From Alcanivorax sp. (GTDB lineage: Bacteria; Pseudomonadota; Gammaproteobacteria; Pseudomonadales; Alcanivoracaceae), in assembly GCA_022449455.1 (NCBI GenBank), contig JAKUPL010000030.1, forward strand, positions 1-47,010: a stretch of 47,010 nucleotides of DNA, read 5' to 3'. The position numbers were made by a program, and so were the translations under genes. Positions 23,992-34,253 of this stretch are shown piece after piece; the stretch's first letter is position 1; every line of letters starts with the position of its first letter. The notes under the pieces are model-generated. The model ran no database searches and was not told the DNA's origin. It worked only from the letters and a program-made list of their open reading frames with translations.

Positions 23992-26679
23992 ATGGGGATG
24001 CTCGCCAAGGGGTGGCCGCTCTGTTTTCTGTATTGGGGTAAGGCACGTCCGGCCTCCAGTGAGGGCCCGGCCTGCCATCTGTTGCCGTTTCATAGCTTGG
24101 ATGTGGCGGCCGTGGGCTGGCATTTGCTGTCGCCGGAACGACCGCTAATCCATCTGTTGGCGCATCGGCTGGCTCTTCCTTCCACTGTATTGCGCTCCCT
24201 GCTGGTGTTCTTTCTGGGTCTGCACGATCTGGGCAAATTCGCCCGTGCTTTTCAAGGGCTGGTGCCCGGCACTTATCTCGTTCCGCCATTGGCGTCCTGC
24301 CAGTACACCGAGCGTCACGATCGCCTCGGTGCGTTGCTATGGTCAGAGGTCGCCATCCGCTGGCTGAGAGACGGTACGCTGAGATTCCCTCTACAGCCCT
24401 TCAATGCCGATCAACGTGATGCGTTGTCGACCAGTCTCGGTGTGTTGAGCAGTGTGGTGTTTGGACACCACGGCAAACCCGTGGTCAGGGATGGCCTGCG
24501 AGTCCAGTCTTTTTTTGGCGAAGACCAGCATGCGGATGATATTCAGGCCGCCGGTGCCTTTGTGGCGGAGTGGTCGGCGGTCATGGAGCTGGAATGGCCG
24601 GTTGAACAGCTGATTTCCCGGGAATGGGCGGCGTCGTTGCGCGGGCTCAGCTGGACCCTGGCCGGCTGGGCGGTGCTCAGCGATTGGCTCGGTTCCAATC
24701 AGACCTATTTCGAATACGTTGACGAGCCAGATTCCCTGGAAGCGTACTGGCCGATGGCGCTGGAAAAAGCGGAAACAGCCCTGCGCCATACCGGGTTCGG
24801 TCACACGCTGGAGCCCCGGCCTTATGCTGGTCTGGGGGCTTGGTTCAATGGCGAGGCGGTGACGCCCACACCTCTTCAAAAAGCGGTGGAAGAGATAGAG
24901 CTTCAAGCCGGACCGCAGCTTTTTATTCTTGAAGACGTGACCGGTGCCGGCAAGACCGAAGCGGCCTGTATTCTGGCTCAGAGGCTGCTCCGCTCGGGGG
25001 GATCGGAGGGGCTCTATTTCGCGTTGCCCACGATGGCGACTTCCAACGCCATGTACACGCGCTTGGGCGCTCTTCATCGTCGGTTTTATACGGAAAAAGG
25101 TGAGCCATCCTTCGTGCTGGCGCACGGCGCCCGCGAACTGAACGAGGATTTCGTTCGCTCACTGGTTGGTGATCAGCCTGACGACCGGAATTATCAGGCC
25201 GGCGAAGCCAGTGCGTCCGCACAATGTAACCACTGGCTGGCGGATTCTCGTAAGAAAGCACTGTTGGCCGATGTGGCGGTGGGCACCATCGACCAGGCGC
25301 TGATGGGCGTGCTGCCGTTCCGGCACCAATCGCTGCGGCTGTATGGATTGGCGCGGAAGGTGCTGATCGTCGATGAAGTTCACGCCTACGATGTTTATAC
25401 CCGCTCTCTGCTGGTTGCTCTGTTGGCCCACCACGCCCGGCAGGGTGGCAGCGCGATTTTGCTGACCGCGACCTTGCCGCTGAGCCAGCGGCAGGCGCTG
25501 GTGAACGGTTGGCGCCAGGCATTGAACGCCGCCCCGATATCGTTGCAAGAGACGGAGTTTCCTTTGCTGACCCGCACCGGCGGCGATCCGTCGGTTCTGG
25601 AACAGCCGGTGGAGGCGAGACCGGCAAGCCGCCGATCCGTGGCGGTGGATTGGCTTGAGCATGAAGATCAGGCGGTGGAGGCAGTGATCAACGCCGTGTC
25701 CGAGGGGCGGTCCGTGGCCTGGGTACGGAACACGGTGGATGACGCCATCCAGGCTTATCAAACAGTACGGGAACGTCACCCCGAGCCGGACCGCTGCGTC
25801 CTGTTCCACAGCCGTTTTGCCATGGTGGATCGCCAGGAGATTGAGTCCAGGGTGCTGTCGGCGCTCGGCAAGGAATCGGAACCGGAAGCGCGCCGAGGCC
25901 AGGTGCTGATCGCCACCCAGGTCTTCCAGGAGAGCCTGGATTGCGACGTGGATGTGATGATCAGCGACCTGGCGCCGGTGGATTTGCTGATACAGCGGGC
26001 CGGCCGCCTGCAGCGCCATGCCCGTGGTGAGCGCCCGCCGCCGCGCCTGTGGGTGCTGGCACCGCCCTGGGATGAGCGACCCGGCGTCAGCTGGCTGCGC
26101 GATGCCTTGCCTGGCACCTCCTTCGTGTATCCCGATGTGGCGATCTGCTGGCTGACTCAGAAAGTGCTGCGCGAGCAGGGCGGCATCCATCTGCCCAAAG
26201 ACGCCCGGGTGCTGCTGGAGGGCGTATATGGCGTATCCGAAGAGACGCTGCCCAAGGGGTTACGGGACTCACGCCTTCAGCAGGAGGGCGAGGATCAGGG
26301 CAGGATCGCCATGGCGCGCTACAACCTGCTGGACCTGGCCGCCGGTTACGTGGGCGATGACCAACCCTGGCTGGACGACCACCAGGAAATCGGCACCCGG
26401 CTCAGCGACGAGCCCACCGTGAATGTGGTGCTACTGAAAAGGGATGCCGAAGGCGGGATCGTGTTGTGGGCTCAAGGCGAGCAACACGCCGCTATGCTCA
26501 GCCAGCTTCGCTTGCGCGAAAGCCAGGCACGCAAGCTGCCCGAACTGGCCGGGCCCGATCTGGCCGCCTGGGAAGAATTGCAGGGCCGGTACAAAGCACT
26601 GAAATACACCCGGCCCTGGCTGCCCGAGGCGGATGTAGCGGTGCGCTACGATCCGGCGCTCGGGTGTGTATTGGGATAG
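23992..26679 (+). CDS. cas3: CRISPR-associated helicase-nuclease Cas3 (type I-E)
   Basis: An 895-residue Cas3 that degrades target DNA after recruitment by Cascade. The HD nuclease domain shows His in FHSLDVAAVG (34), His-Asp in GLHDLGKF (78-79) and GHHGKP. The helicase domain has Walker A TGAGKTEAA near 317, DEVH in IVDEVHAYD near 460, LTATLP, and QRAGRLQRH near 665. The frame is open upstream to a GTG at 23869, which would place the CRP-type site only 12 bases before the start. ATG 23992, with AAAGGG upstream and directly before the conserved LYWGKARP block, is preferred. A gap of only 17 bp to cas8e suggests one operon. Confidence 0.96.
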   Translation: MGMLAKGWPLCFLYWGKARPASSEGPACHLLPFHSLDVAAVGWHLLSPERPLIHLLAHRLALPSTVLRSLLVFFLGLHDLGKFARAFQGLVPGTYLVPPLASCQYTERHDRLGALLWSEVAIRWLRDGTLRFPLQPFNADQRDALSTSLGVLSSVVFGHHGKPVVRDGLRVQSFFGEDQHADDIQAAGAFVAEWSAVMELEWPVEQLISREWAASLRGLSWTLAGWAVLSDWLGSNQTYFEYVDEPDSLEAYWPMALEKAETALRHTGFGHTLEPRPYAGLGAWFNGEAVTPTPLQKAVEEIELQAGPQLFILEDVTGAGKTEAACILAQRLLRSGGSEGLYFALPTMATSNAMYTRLGALHRRFYTEKGEPSFVLAHGARELNEDFVRSLVGDQPDDRNYQAGEASASAQCNHWLADSRKKALLADVAVGTIDQALMGVLPFRHQSLRLYGLARKVLIVDEVHAYDVYTRSLLVALLAHHARQGGSAILLTATLPLSQRQALVNGWRQALNAAPISLQETEFPLLTRTGGDPSVLEQPVEARPASRRSVAVDWLEHEDQAVEAVINAVSEGRSVAWVRNTVDDAIQAYQTVRERHPEPDRCVLFHSRFAMVDRQEIESRVLSALGKESEPEARRGQVLIATQVFQESLDCDVDVMISDLAPVDLLIQRAGRLQRHARGERPPPRLWVLAPPWDERPGVSWLRDALPGTSFVYPDVAICWLTQKVLREQGGIHLPKDARVLLEGVYGVSEETLPKGLRDSRLQQEGEDQGRIAMARYNLLDLAAGYVGDDQPWLDDHQEIGTRLSDEPTVNVVLLKRDAEGGIVLWAQGEQHAAMLSQLRLRESQARKLPELAGPDLAAWEELQGRYKALKYTRPWLPEADVAVRYDPALGCVLG

Positions 26680-26696
26680 GTAAGGTGGAGCGCGTT

Positions 26697-28403
26697 ATGG
26701 AGGGAATCGAGAACAATATGAACTTACTAAAAGAAAGCTGGCTGCCGTTGAGAGCGAGCAACGGTGAGATCCGATACGCACCACCCGCCGCGATAGCCGA
26801 TCCAGACATCACCGACCTGGCCCTGCCGCGTGCCGACTTCCAGGGTGCCGCCTACCAATGGCTGATTGGCCTGCTGCAGACCGCCTTGCCCCCCAAACAC
26901 CACCTTGACTGGCTGGAACACCTGACGCATCAGCCGGACCAGAAAGCGCTGGAAGAGGCCTTTTCCCCTTTTCTGCCGGCCTTTGAATTGGATGGTGACG
27001 GCCCGCGTTTTATGCAGGACCTGGACCCGATGGACGACGCCAAGCCCTCGCCGGTGGCCGGGCTGCTGATCGACGCGCCGGGCGCAAACGGCATCAAGAA
27101 CAATACCGACTTCTTCGTGAAGCGCGGCGGCACCGAGGTGATGTGCCCGGATTGCGCGGCCATGGCCTTGTTCACCATGCAGATCAATGCGCCGTCCGGC
27201 GGCGCTGGCTACCGGGTCGGCCTGCGGGGTGGTGGCCCGCTGACCACGCTGATTCTTCCCGAGGCGGGTGACGCCAGCCTTTGGCAGCGGCTGTGGCTGA
27301 ATGTGATGCCGGTATCCGTATTCGATCATGACGGGCAGGCCTTTGCGGCGCCCTCGGCGGAGGATGGCACTCTATTTCCCTGGGTGGCGCCCACGCGGGA
27401 AAGCAAAGCCAAGAATACCGAAATATTTCCGGAGCAGATGCATCCGTTGCATCCGTATTGGGCGATGCCGAGGCGCTTTCGCCTGATGGTGGAAGACCAG
27501 CCCTGCCGCTGCGATCTGTGTGGCCGTGAGGCAGATCGAAGCGTACGCGAGGTGAGGGCCAAGAACTACGGCGCCAACTATGCCGGGCCCTGGCTGCACC
27601 CGCTCACTCCCTATCGCACGGACCCGAAGAAACCCCAGGAGCCGCCGTTGTCCAGCAAGGGCCAGCCCGGTGGAATCGGCTACCGCAACTGGTCTTATCT
27701 GGTGCTGCCCGATCCGTCCAATACCGGTGCGTTGCCGGCGACGGTCGTGCGCGATTTCCTCGGGCCGAAGCACCAGACCAGCAAGGATGAAAGGGCCTGG
27801 GGAGAAGACGTGGAGGCATTGCTGACGCGACCCCGGCTGTGGGTATTCGGATATGACATGGACAACATGAAGGCCCGCTGCTGGTACGGCACGGAAATGC
27901 CGCTGGTGGTACTGCCTGAAGCCCTCCAGGACGTCTTCCGTCAGGCGGTGCAGCATTTCTCCGGCCTCACCCGTCAGGTGATCTGGTACACGCGCACGCA
28001 AATCAAGAACGCCTGGTTCGAGCGCCCCGGCGATGCCAAGGGCGACACTTCGTACCTGGAGGCGCAGCTTTACGAGAACACCGAGGGCGCCTTCTTCCAG
28101 GCGCTGGAGAGCATCAAGGCAGTGTTGATTGAGTACGGTGAAACAGCCGACCTGAGCGCGCCCGCCGACGCCTGGTTCCGGGCCCTGCGAGCCGCCTCGC
28201 TGGCACTGTTCGAAGATCAGGTGCTCACCGCCGCTCAGGAAGCTCTGGATTGGCCGCGCGTGGTGTCAGCAAGGGGCCGCCTGCTGGCTTTCCTGAGCGG
28301 GCAGGGCAAGGGCGCCAAACCGATTACGCAGTTCGCCAGCGAATACGATGTTTCTCTGACGCGGAGCGAACGCGATACCAACAAGCGGGAGGAGGCGGTA
28401 TGA
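26697..28403 (+). CDS. cas8e: Cascade large subunit Cas8e (CasA/Cse1)
   Basis: A 568-residue large subunit that recognises the PAM and recruits Cas3. The opening LLKESWLPLRASNGEIRYAPP is the usual Cse1 N-terminus. NTDFFVKRGGTEVMCPDCA around residues 136-154 corresponds to the L1 loop region that contacts the crRNA and PAM. Four cysteines (CPDC and CDLC) suggest a zinc site. The C-terminal helical bundle starts near residue 430. ATG 26697 follows AAGGTGGAG at a good distance; ATG 26718 is the alternative. It overlaps cse2 by four bases. Confidence 0.96.
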   Translation: MEGIENNMNLLKESWLPLRASNGEIRYAPPAAIADPDITDLALPRADFQGAAYQWLIGLLQTALPPKHHLDWLEHLTHQPDQKALEEAFSPFLPAFELDGDGPRFMQDLDPMDDAKPSPVAGLLIDAPGANGIKNNTDFFVKRGGTEVMCPDCAAMALFTMQINAPSGGAGYRVGLRGGGPLTTLILPEAGDASLWQRLWLNVMPVSVFDHDGQAFAAPSAEDGTLFPWVAPTRESKAKNTEIFPEQMHPLHPYWAMPRRFRLMVEDQPCRCDLCGREADRSVREVRAKNYGANYAGPWLHPLTPYRTDPKKPQEPPLSSKGQPGGIGYRNWSYLVLPDPSNTGALPATVVRDFLGPKHQTSKDERAWGEDVEALLTRPRLWVFGYDMDNMKARCWYGTEMPLVVLPEALQDVFRQAVQHFSGLTRQVIWYTRTQIKNAWFERPGDAKGDTSYLEAQLYENTEGAFFQALESIKAVLIEYGETADLSAPADAWFRALRAASLALFEDQVLTAAQEALDWPRVVSARGRLLAFLSGQGKGAKPITQFASEYDVSLTRSERDTNKREEAV

Positions 28404-29041
28404 CCGAGATGGAGCTTGAAAACCCACGGAAGAAAGACGGGCGGATAGAGCGCTTTCACGTTCTCTCCGGCCACGAAGCATGGGCGGTGCGCGATTGGTG
28501 GCAGCGGCTGACCCTGCCCCCTGAGATGCTCAAGAAGCTGGGTTCCCGGCCAGGCTGGTCAAAGGGCGTCCGCGCCGAGCTGCGCCGCTGTGACCGCCCG
28601 GAAGTCGCCATGCTCACCGAAGGCTTTCGACATCTCTGGGATGCACTGGGCCGTGATGAAATTCGAAAGGATGACCTCTACGTCTGGGCCGGGATCGCCA
28701 TGGTCCTGGCGGAACTCAAGGACGAGCAGGCCGGCGTCAACTTGGCGGCCGAAGTGGGTAAAGCCAAAGGTGACCTCAAAAAGCCACGCATGAGCGAACT
28801 GCGCTTCCAACAACTGATGGAGTGCCATTCGTTCGAGGAATTGTTGACGCGGCTCCGGCGGGCGCTGGCGCTGGTGGATAAAAAAGGCGTCAGCGTGGTG
28901 TCCCTGGCCGACGACATCCTCCAATGGTGGAAGGAAAACGAGAGCCCATGGCGGCCCGAGCGGCCCACGCAGGGGGTGGCGTTCCGCTGGGCCAACGACT
29001 ACTTCCGGCAGGTGGCCGGTTACCGCTCGAACAACGACTGA
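28400..29041 (+). CDS. cse2: Cascade small subunit Cse2 (CasB/Cas11e)
   Basis: A 213-residue, mostly helical protein that forms the belly of type I-E Cascade and stabilises the R-loop. WWQRLTLPPE, MLTEGFRHLW, the helix RFQQLMECHSFEELLTRLRRALALV and the late block SVVSLADDILQWW are typical of Cse2. The start overlaps the cas8e stop (ATGA). The first 20 residues are charged and less typical; the in-frame ATG five codons downstream is possible. Confidence 0.94.
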   Translation: MTEMELENPRKKDGRIERFHVLSGHEAWAVRDWWQRLTLPPEMLKKLGSRPGWSKGVRAELRRCDRPEVAMLTEGFRHLWDALGRDEIRKDDLYVWAGIAMVLAELKDEQAGVNLAAEVGKAKGDLKKPRMSELRFQQLMECHSFEELLTRLRRALALVDKKGVSVVSLADDILQWWKENESPWRPERPTQGVAFRWANDYFRQVAGYRSNND

Positions 29042-29069
29042 ATTCACTAATTATAAATAGGGATGTGTC

Positions 29070-30137
29070 ATGACTCATTTTATTCAAGTGCATCTGCTGA
29101 CGTCCTACCCGCCGGCCAACCTCAACCGGGACGACCTGGGGCGCCCGAAGACGGCGATGATGGGGGGCCGAAAGCGGCTGCGGGTTTCGTCTCAGAGCCT
29201 CAAGCGCACCTGGCGCACGTCGGAGTTGTTTGAGGAGGCGCTGGGGGCGCATTGCGGTAAGCGCACCAAGAAAATCGGCGTCAATGCGGCTGCGGATCTG
29301 GTCGCTAAGGGGGTCGATGAAAAGAAAGCCCATGAGTGGGCGCTGGAGATTGCCAAGGTTTTCGGCGATGTGGAAAAAGGCAAGCTGGAAACCAGTCAGT
29401 TGGTGCATATCGGTCCGGAAGAGCAGGCCGCGGTAGATGCGCTGGTGGCGACGCTGGCCGAGCAGAGCCGCGCCCCGGAAAAAGCTGAGCTGGACGGACT
29501 GCGGCACCACACCAGCGCCGTGGATGTGGGCCTGTTTGGCCGTATGCTGGCGGCGTCGCCGGCCTTCAACGTGGACGCCGCCTGCCAGGTGGCACACGCC
29601 ATCACCGTGCACGCCGCCGAAGTCGAGGACGACTATTTCACCGCCGTGGACGACCTGAATACCGGTGATGAGCATCGCGGCGCCGCGCACGTGGGCGATG
29701 CGGGCTTCGGCGCTGGCCTGTTTTATTCCTATATCTGCATTGACCGTCGTCAGCTCGAGAAAAACCTGAACGGCGATCGGGAACTGGCGGACCGCGCCAT
29801 TGCCGCGCTGCTGGAAGCCGCCGTGCGCACCTCGCCCAAGGGCAAGCAGAACAGCTTTGGCTCCCGCGCCCACGCCAGTTATGTGCTGGTGGAAGCGGGC
29901 GATCAGCAGCCACGCTCGCTGTCCGTGTCGTTCCTGAAGCCGGTTAGCGGCGACAACCAGGCCCTGGATGCCATTCAGCGTCTCGAACGCCAGGTGAGTG
30001 CCTTCGACGGCGCCTACGGCGCCGGTGCGGATCGCCGGTTCGTGCTGTCCGCCGAGCCGGATTACGCGGGTGCGCCGGAGGGCATGGCGTCCGGGGACCT
30101 GGGCGCGCTGATCGAGTTTCTGAAAGCGGATCGCTAG
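29070..30137 (+). CDS. cas7e: Cascade backbone subunit Cas7e (CasC/Cse4)
   Basis: A 355-residue RAMP-fold protein, six copies of which coat the crRNA spacer. TSYPPANLNRDDLGRPKTAMMGG near residues 11-33 and RLRVSSQSLKRTWRTS directly after are the signature N-terminus. The middle of the protein carries the thumb region, and the C-terminal SFGSRAHASYVLVEAGDQQPRSLS is also conserved. GGGATG upstream of ATG 29070 is a weak ribosome-binding site. It is spaced 28 bp from cse2 and 8 bp from cas5e. Confidence 0.97.
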   Translation: MTHFIQVHLLTSYPPANLNRDDLGRPKTAMMGGRKRLRVSSQSLKRTWRTSELFEEALGAHCGKRTKKIGVNAAADLVAKGVDEKKAHEWALEIAKVFGDVEKGKLETSQLVHIGPEEQAAVDALVATLAEQSRAPEKAELDGLRHHTSAVDVGLFGRMLAASPAFNVDAACQVAHAITVHAAEVEDDYFTAVDDLNTGDEHRGAAHVGDAGFGAGLFYSYICIDRRQLEKNLNGDRELADRAIAALLEAAVRTSPKGKQNSFGSRAHASYVLVEAGDQQPRSLSVSFLKPVSGDNQALDAIQRLERQVSAFDGAYGAGADRRFVLSAEPDYAGAPEGMASGDLGALIEFLKADR

Positions 30138-30145
30138 GGGGCGCC

Positions 30146-30889
30146 ATGAGCGAGTATCTTGTATTCCGCCTGTACGCGCCGCTGGCCAGCTGGGGCGAAG
30201 CGGCGGTGGGCGAGACGCGCCCCTCGGGTGCCTGCCCGGGCCGAGGGGCACTGCTTGGCCTGCTGGGCGCCGCGCTTGGGCTGCGCCGTGATGACGCGGA
30301 AGGGCAGGCGGCCTTGTTCGGCGGCTTTCGCGTGGCGGTGAAGCAATATCGCGCAGGCACCTTGTTGAGCGATTACCACACCGCCCAGGTGCCCGCCTCG
30401 CAATCGAGGGTCCGCTATCGCACCCGCCGGGATGAGCTGAATGCCCCGCGCAAGGTGATCAATACTATTCTCTCCAGCCGTCAGTATCGCTGCGACGGCC
30501 TGTGGACGGCAGCCATACAGGCCACGCCGGCGGCCCGGCAGGATTTGTCGACGCTCCGGGATGCGCTGCTCAAACCGGTGTTTCCCCTTTATCTGGGGCG
30601 CCGGGCCTGCCCCCTGGCGGCGCCGCTGGCGCCCGAAGTGGTGGACTGCGACAGCCTGAAGTCGGCCCTGGATCACGAATTCGAGCCGTTGGTGCCCGGC
30701 CAGCAGGCCTGGCTGCGCGATGACGCCGCCTGTCTGTACGCCTGGGAAGGCCGTGCCACCGACCTGGACGGCGACGACCGGCACGTGGAAAGCAACGATG
30801 TGTGGGATGACCCGCTCAACCGAGACCGCTGGCAGTTTGGTCCGCGCAAGGCTTTTCGGCGTTATCAAGACGCTCGGGAGGTGGCTTGA
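30146..30889 (+). CDS. cas5e: Cascade subunit Cas5e (CasD)
   Basis: A 247-residue RAMP protein that binds the 5' handle of the crRNA. LVFRLYAPLASWGEAAVGETR is the standard N-terminus, followed by GRGALLGLLGAALGLRRDD. SDYHTAQVP and TRRDEL lie in the expected middle region, and YPLYLGRR-type residues appear as FPLYLGRRACPLAAPL. Its stop overlaps the cas6e start. Because arrays 1 and 3 have handle ATGAACCG and array 2 has ATAAACCG, this subunit must accept both if all arrays are used. Confidence 0.96.
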   Translation: MSEYLVFRLYAPLASWGEAAVGETRPSGACPGRGALLGLLGAALGLRRDDAEGQAALFGGFRVAVKQYRAGTLLSDYHTAQVPASQSRVRYRTRRDELNAPRKVINTILSSRQYRCDGLWTAAIQATPAARQDLSTLRDALLKPVFPLYLGRRACPLAAPLAPEVVDCDSLKSALDHEFEPLVPGQQAWLRDDAACLYAWEGRATDLDGDDRHVESNDVWDDPLNRDRWQFGPRKAFRRYQDAREVA

Positions 30890-31587
30890 TGCACTTCTCT
30901 CGTGTTCGTGTCGACCTCAATGGCCTTGGCCGTAATGAACTGTTCGCGGTCATGGGCGGCGAGCCCTACGGCACGCACCAACTGCTATGGCGGCTGTTTC
31001 CCGATTACGCCGGCCCCCGGCCCTTTCTGTTCCGGCAGGAAATCGAGGAAGGCGACGACGGTGAAGGCCGCTGTAAAGGCCTGCCCCTGTTTTATCTGCT
31101 CTCCGAGCAGACACCGGTGGCGATCCCTGGTCTGCTGGAGGTGGAAAGCAAGCCGTTCGCGCCGCGCGTGGACGCCGGCGAGACGTTGGCATTCCGGCTA
31201 CGCGCCAACCCCACTGTGTCGCACCGCGTGGAAGGCCAGAAGCACTCTCGCCGCAGCGATGTGTTGATGCATGCCAAATCGGCGTTCGCTCCGGAGCAAA
31301 GGGGGAGCCAGGCCTGCAAGGACGCCATGGATCTGGCCGCGCGCCAATGGCTGGCCGGGCAGGGCGAGAAGCACGGCTTTGTTCTACGTGGCGCGCCCGA
31401 AATCAGCGGCTATCGTCAACACAGCCTGGGGCGCAGAAAGCAGAATAAGCCGATTCAGTTCTCCGGCGTGGATTACAACGGCACTCTGGAAATAACGGAC
31501 GCCGAGGCATTCGGAACGTGCGTGGCGCAGGGCCTGGGCCGTTCCAAGGCATTCGGCTTCGGCATGATGATGATACGGCGTGCCTGA
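30889..31587 (+). CDS. cas6e: crRNA-processing endoribonuclease Cas6e (CasE/Cse3)
   Basis: A 232-residue endoribonuclease that cuts the repeat hairpin and stays on the crRNA 3' end. EPYGTHQLLWRLFPD contains the expected catalytic Tyr-27 and His-30. The C-terminal glycine-rich loop is GLGRSKAFGFGMMMIRR. ATG 30889 overlaps the cas5e stop; a TTG three bases earlier is less likely. It is the only Cas6 in the window, so it must process three repeat variants with the same stem but different loops (AGGC, AGGT, GGAC). Confidence 0.96.
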   Translation: MHFSRVRVDLNGLGRNELFAVMGGEPYGTHQLLWRLFPDYAGPRPFLFRQEIEEGDDGEGRCKGLPLFYLLSEQTPVAIPGLLEVESKPFAPRVDAGETLAFRLRANPTVSHRVEGQKHSRRSDVLMHAKSAFAPEQRGSQACKDAMDLAARQWLAGQGEKHGFVLRGAPEISGYRQHSLGRRKQNKPIQFSGVDYNGTLEITDAEAFGTCVAQGLGRSKAFGFGMMMIRRA

Positions 31588-31589
31588 CC

Positions 31590-32812
<1,223 letters not shown>

Positions 32813-32908
32813 TTTCTCCCTCCTTATAGCGAACAATTTTTACTCGATTCGGCCGGTGGATTTCGTCCGCCTGATTTTTTCCATAGAGATCAGTAAGATA
32901 CGTTTAGA
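32813..32908 (+). promoter_or_regulatory. Leader of CRISPR array 3
   Basis: An AT-rich stretch between cas2 and the first repeat. It retains the repeat-proximal block ATACGTTTAGA (ATACATTTAGA in leaders 1 and 2), a GGTGGATTT block and GATCAG in place of AATCAA. It is more diverged than leaders 1 and 2 are from each other. Confidence 0.7.
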
Positions 32909-34020
32909 GTGTTCCCCACGGACGTGGGGATGAACCGGGTGGATCTGATTGGCCGTGCCGATGCGGCAAGTGTTCCCCACGGACGTGGGGATGAACCGGG
33001 CCGCCGCAATACCTGGACCCGGGGCCGCGAGTGTTCCCCACGGACGTGGGGATGAACCGTAATCACCCATGCCAGAAGCCAGGATAACCCGGTGTTCCCC
33101 ACGGACGTGGGGATGAACCGCTCCCCCGCTCCGGGTTATACCGATCCGCGAAGTGTTCCCCACGGACGTGGGGATGAACCGCCACGCTCAGCACGGCGCG
33201 GGGGCGGGTGGAGGTGTTCCCCACGGACGTGGGGATGAACCGATCGTCGGGCCGTGGCGCACGCCGACGTGGCGGTGTTCCCCACGGACGTGGGGATGAA
33301 CCGGTTTCATGGGTGGCGGTGGTGGGAGCCCAGCCGTGTTCCCCACGGACGTGGGGATGAACCGTTGCCCTGCCTTCCATGAAGCGCGACACCACTGTGT
33401 TCCCCACGGACGTGGGGATGAACCGTTGGAGGCGCTGTGGCGAATCCTGGCCTACGGGTGTTCCCCACGGACGTGGGGATGAACCGCTCCTTCTCCAATT
33501 CGCGTTTGAGCAGGCCGAGTGTTCCCCACGGACGTGGGGATGAACCGCCTACAGGGCCGTGGTTCGACCTTGTACAAGCGTGTTCCCCACGGACGTGGGG
33601 ATGAACCGAGAAGAAAAAAACCGCCACACCGGCGAGGCGCGTGTTCCCCACGGACGTGGGGATGAACCGCTTGTCCGGTAGGGCGCTCATTTGGTGGGCG
33701 AGTGTTCCCCACGGACGTGGGGATGAACCTGCCTTAGTGATTTCCGGGAAAGTGGTGGGTCGGTGTTCCCCACGGACGTGGGGATGAACCGCGTCTCTTA
33801 CCGGTTTCGTAAAGAGGTGCGCACGTGTTCCCCACGGACGTGGGGATGAACCGCTGGGCGATGCCGAGGGTGCCGCCTCCGAGATGTGTTCCCCACGGAC
33901 GTGGGGATGAACCGATCAAGCGCGATGACAGGATCATTCTCGACCGGTGTTCCCCGCAGGCGCGGGGATGAACCGCCTGACGTTCAGGTCGGAGACGACG
34001 CCAACATGTGTTCCCCGCAG
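32909..34020 (+). CRISPR. Type I-E CRISPR array 3: 18 full repeats plus truncated end, 18 spacers
   Basis: The repeat has the same stem CCCCAC/GTGGGG but loop GGAC, and ends GATGAACCG. The period is 61 bases with one 33-base spacer. Repeat 14 (33702) ends in T. The last full repeat (33947) differs in five positions: its stem is CCCCGC/GCGGGG with compensating changes, and its loop is AGGC as in array 1. The final stub (34008-34020) also reads CCCCGCAG. The leader is at the left, next to cas2. Confidence 0.99.
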
Positions 34021-34026
34021 AATCTG

Positions 34027-34253
34027 ACCCATCGGGTCGGACCCGGGCAACCCCCTGTCCCGCGAGGCTTTAGCGTGAAACAGAATGTCCCTGGGCGCCT
34101 TAGAACACAACTTGCCCGCCCGAAATACGCCGCTAAGCGCCCCGCCTTCAGCCTTTGCGGCCCGGAAAAAGCCAATCTAGCGCTCTCTACGGCAGCCTGC
34201 GAAGCAAAAAACACCGTCGTATCAGTAGTTTCCCCGGGTCCGACCCGCTGGGT
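34027..34253. mobile_element. Short inverted-repeat (MITE-like) element at the array 3 end
   Basis: Arms of 24 bases at 34027-34050 and 34230-34253 are inverted copies with two mismatches, sharing the core CGGGTCGGACCCGGG. The 227-base unit has no coding capacity of its own. Its left arm begins seven bases after the truncated last repeat of array 3. Its right arm lies inside the hipA reading frame and its inner edge provides the hipA stop codon. No target-site duplication was recognised. A non-autonomous transposon is likely but not proven. Confidence 0.6.
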
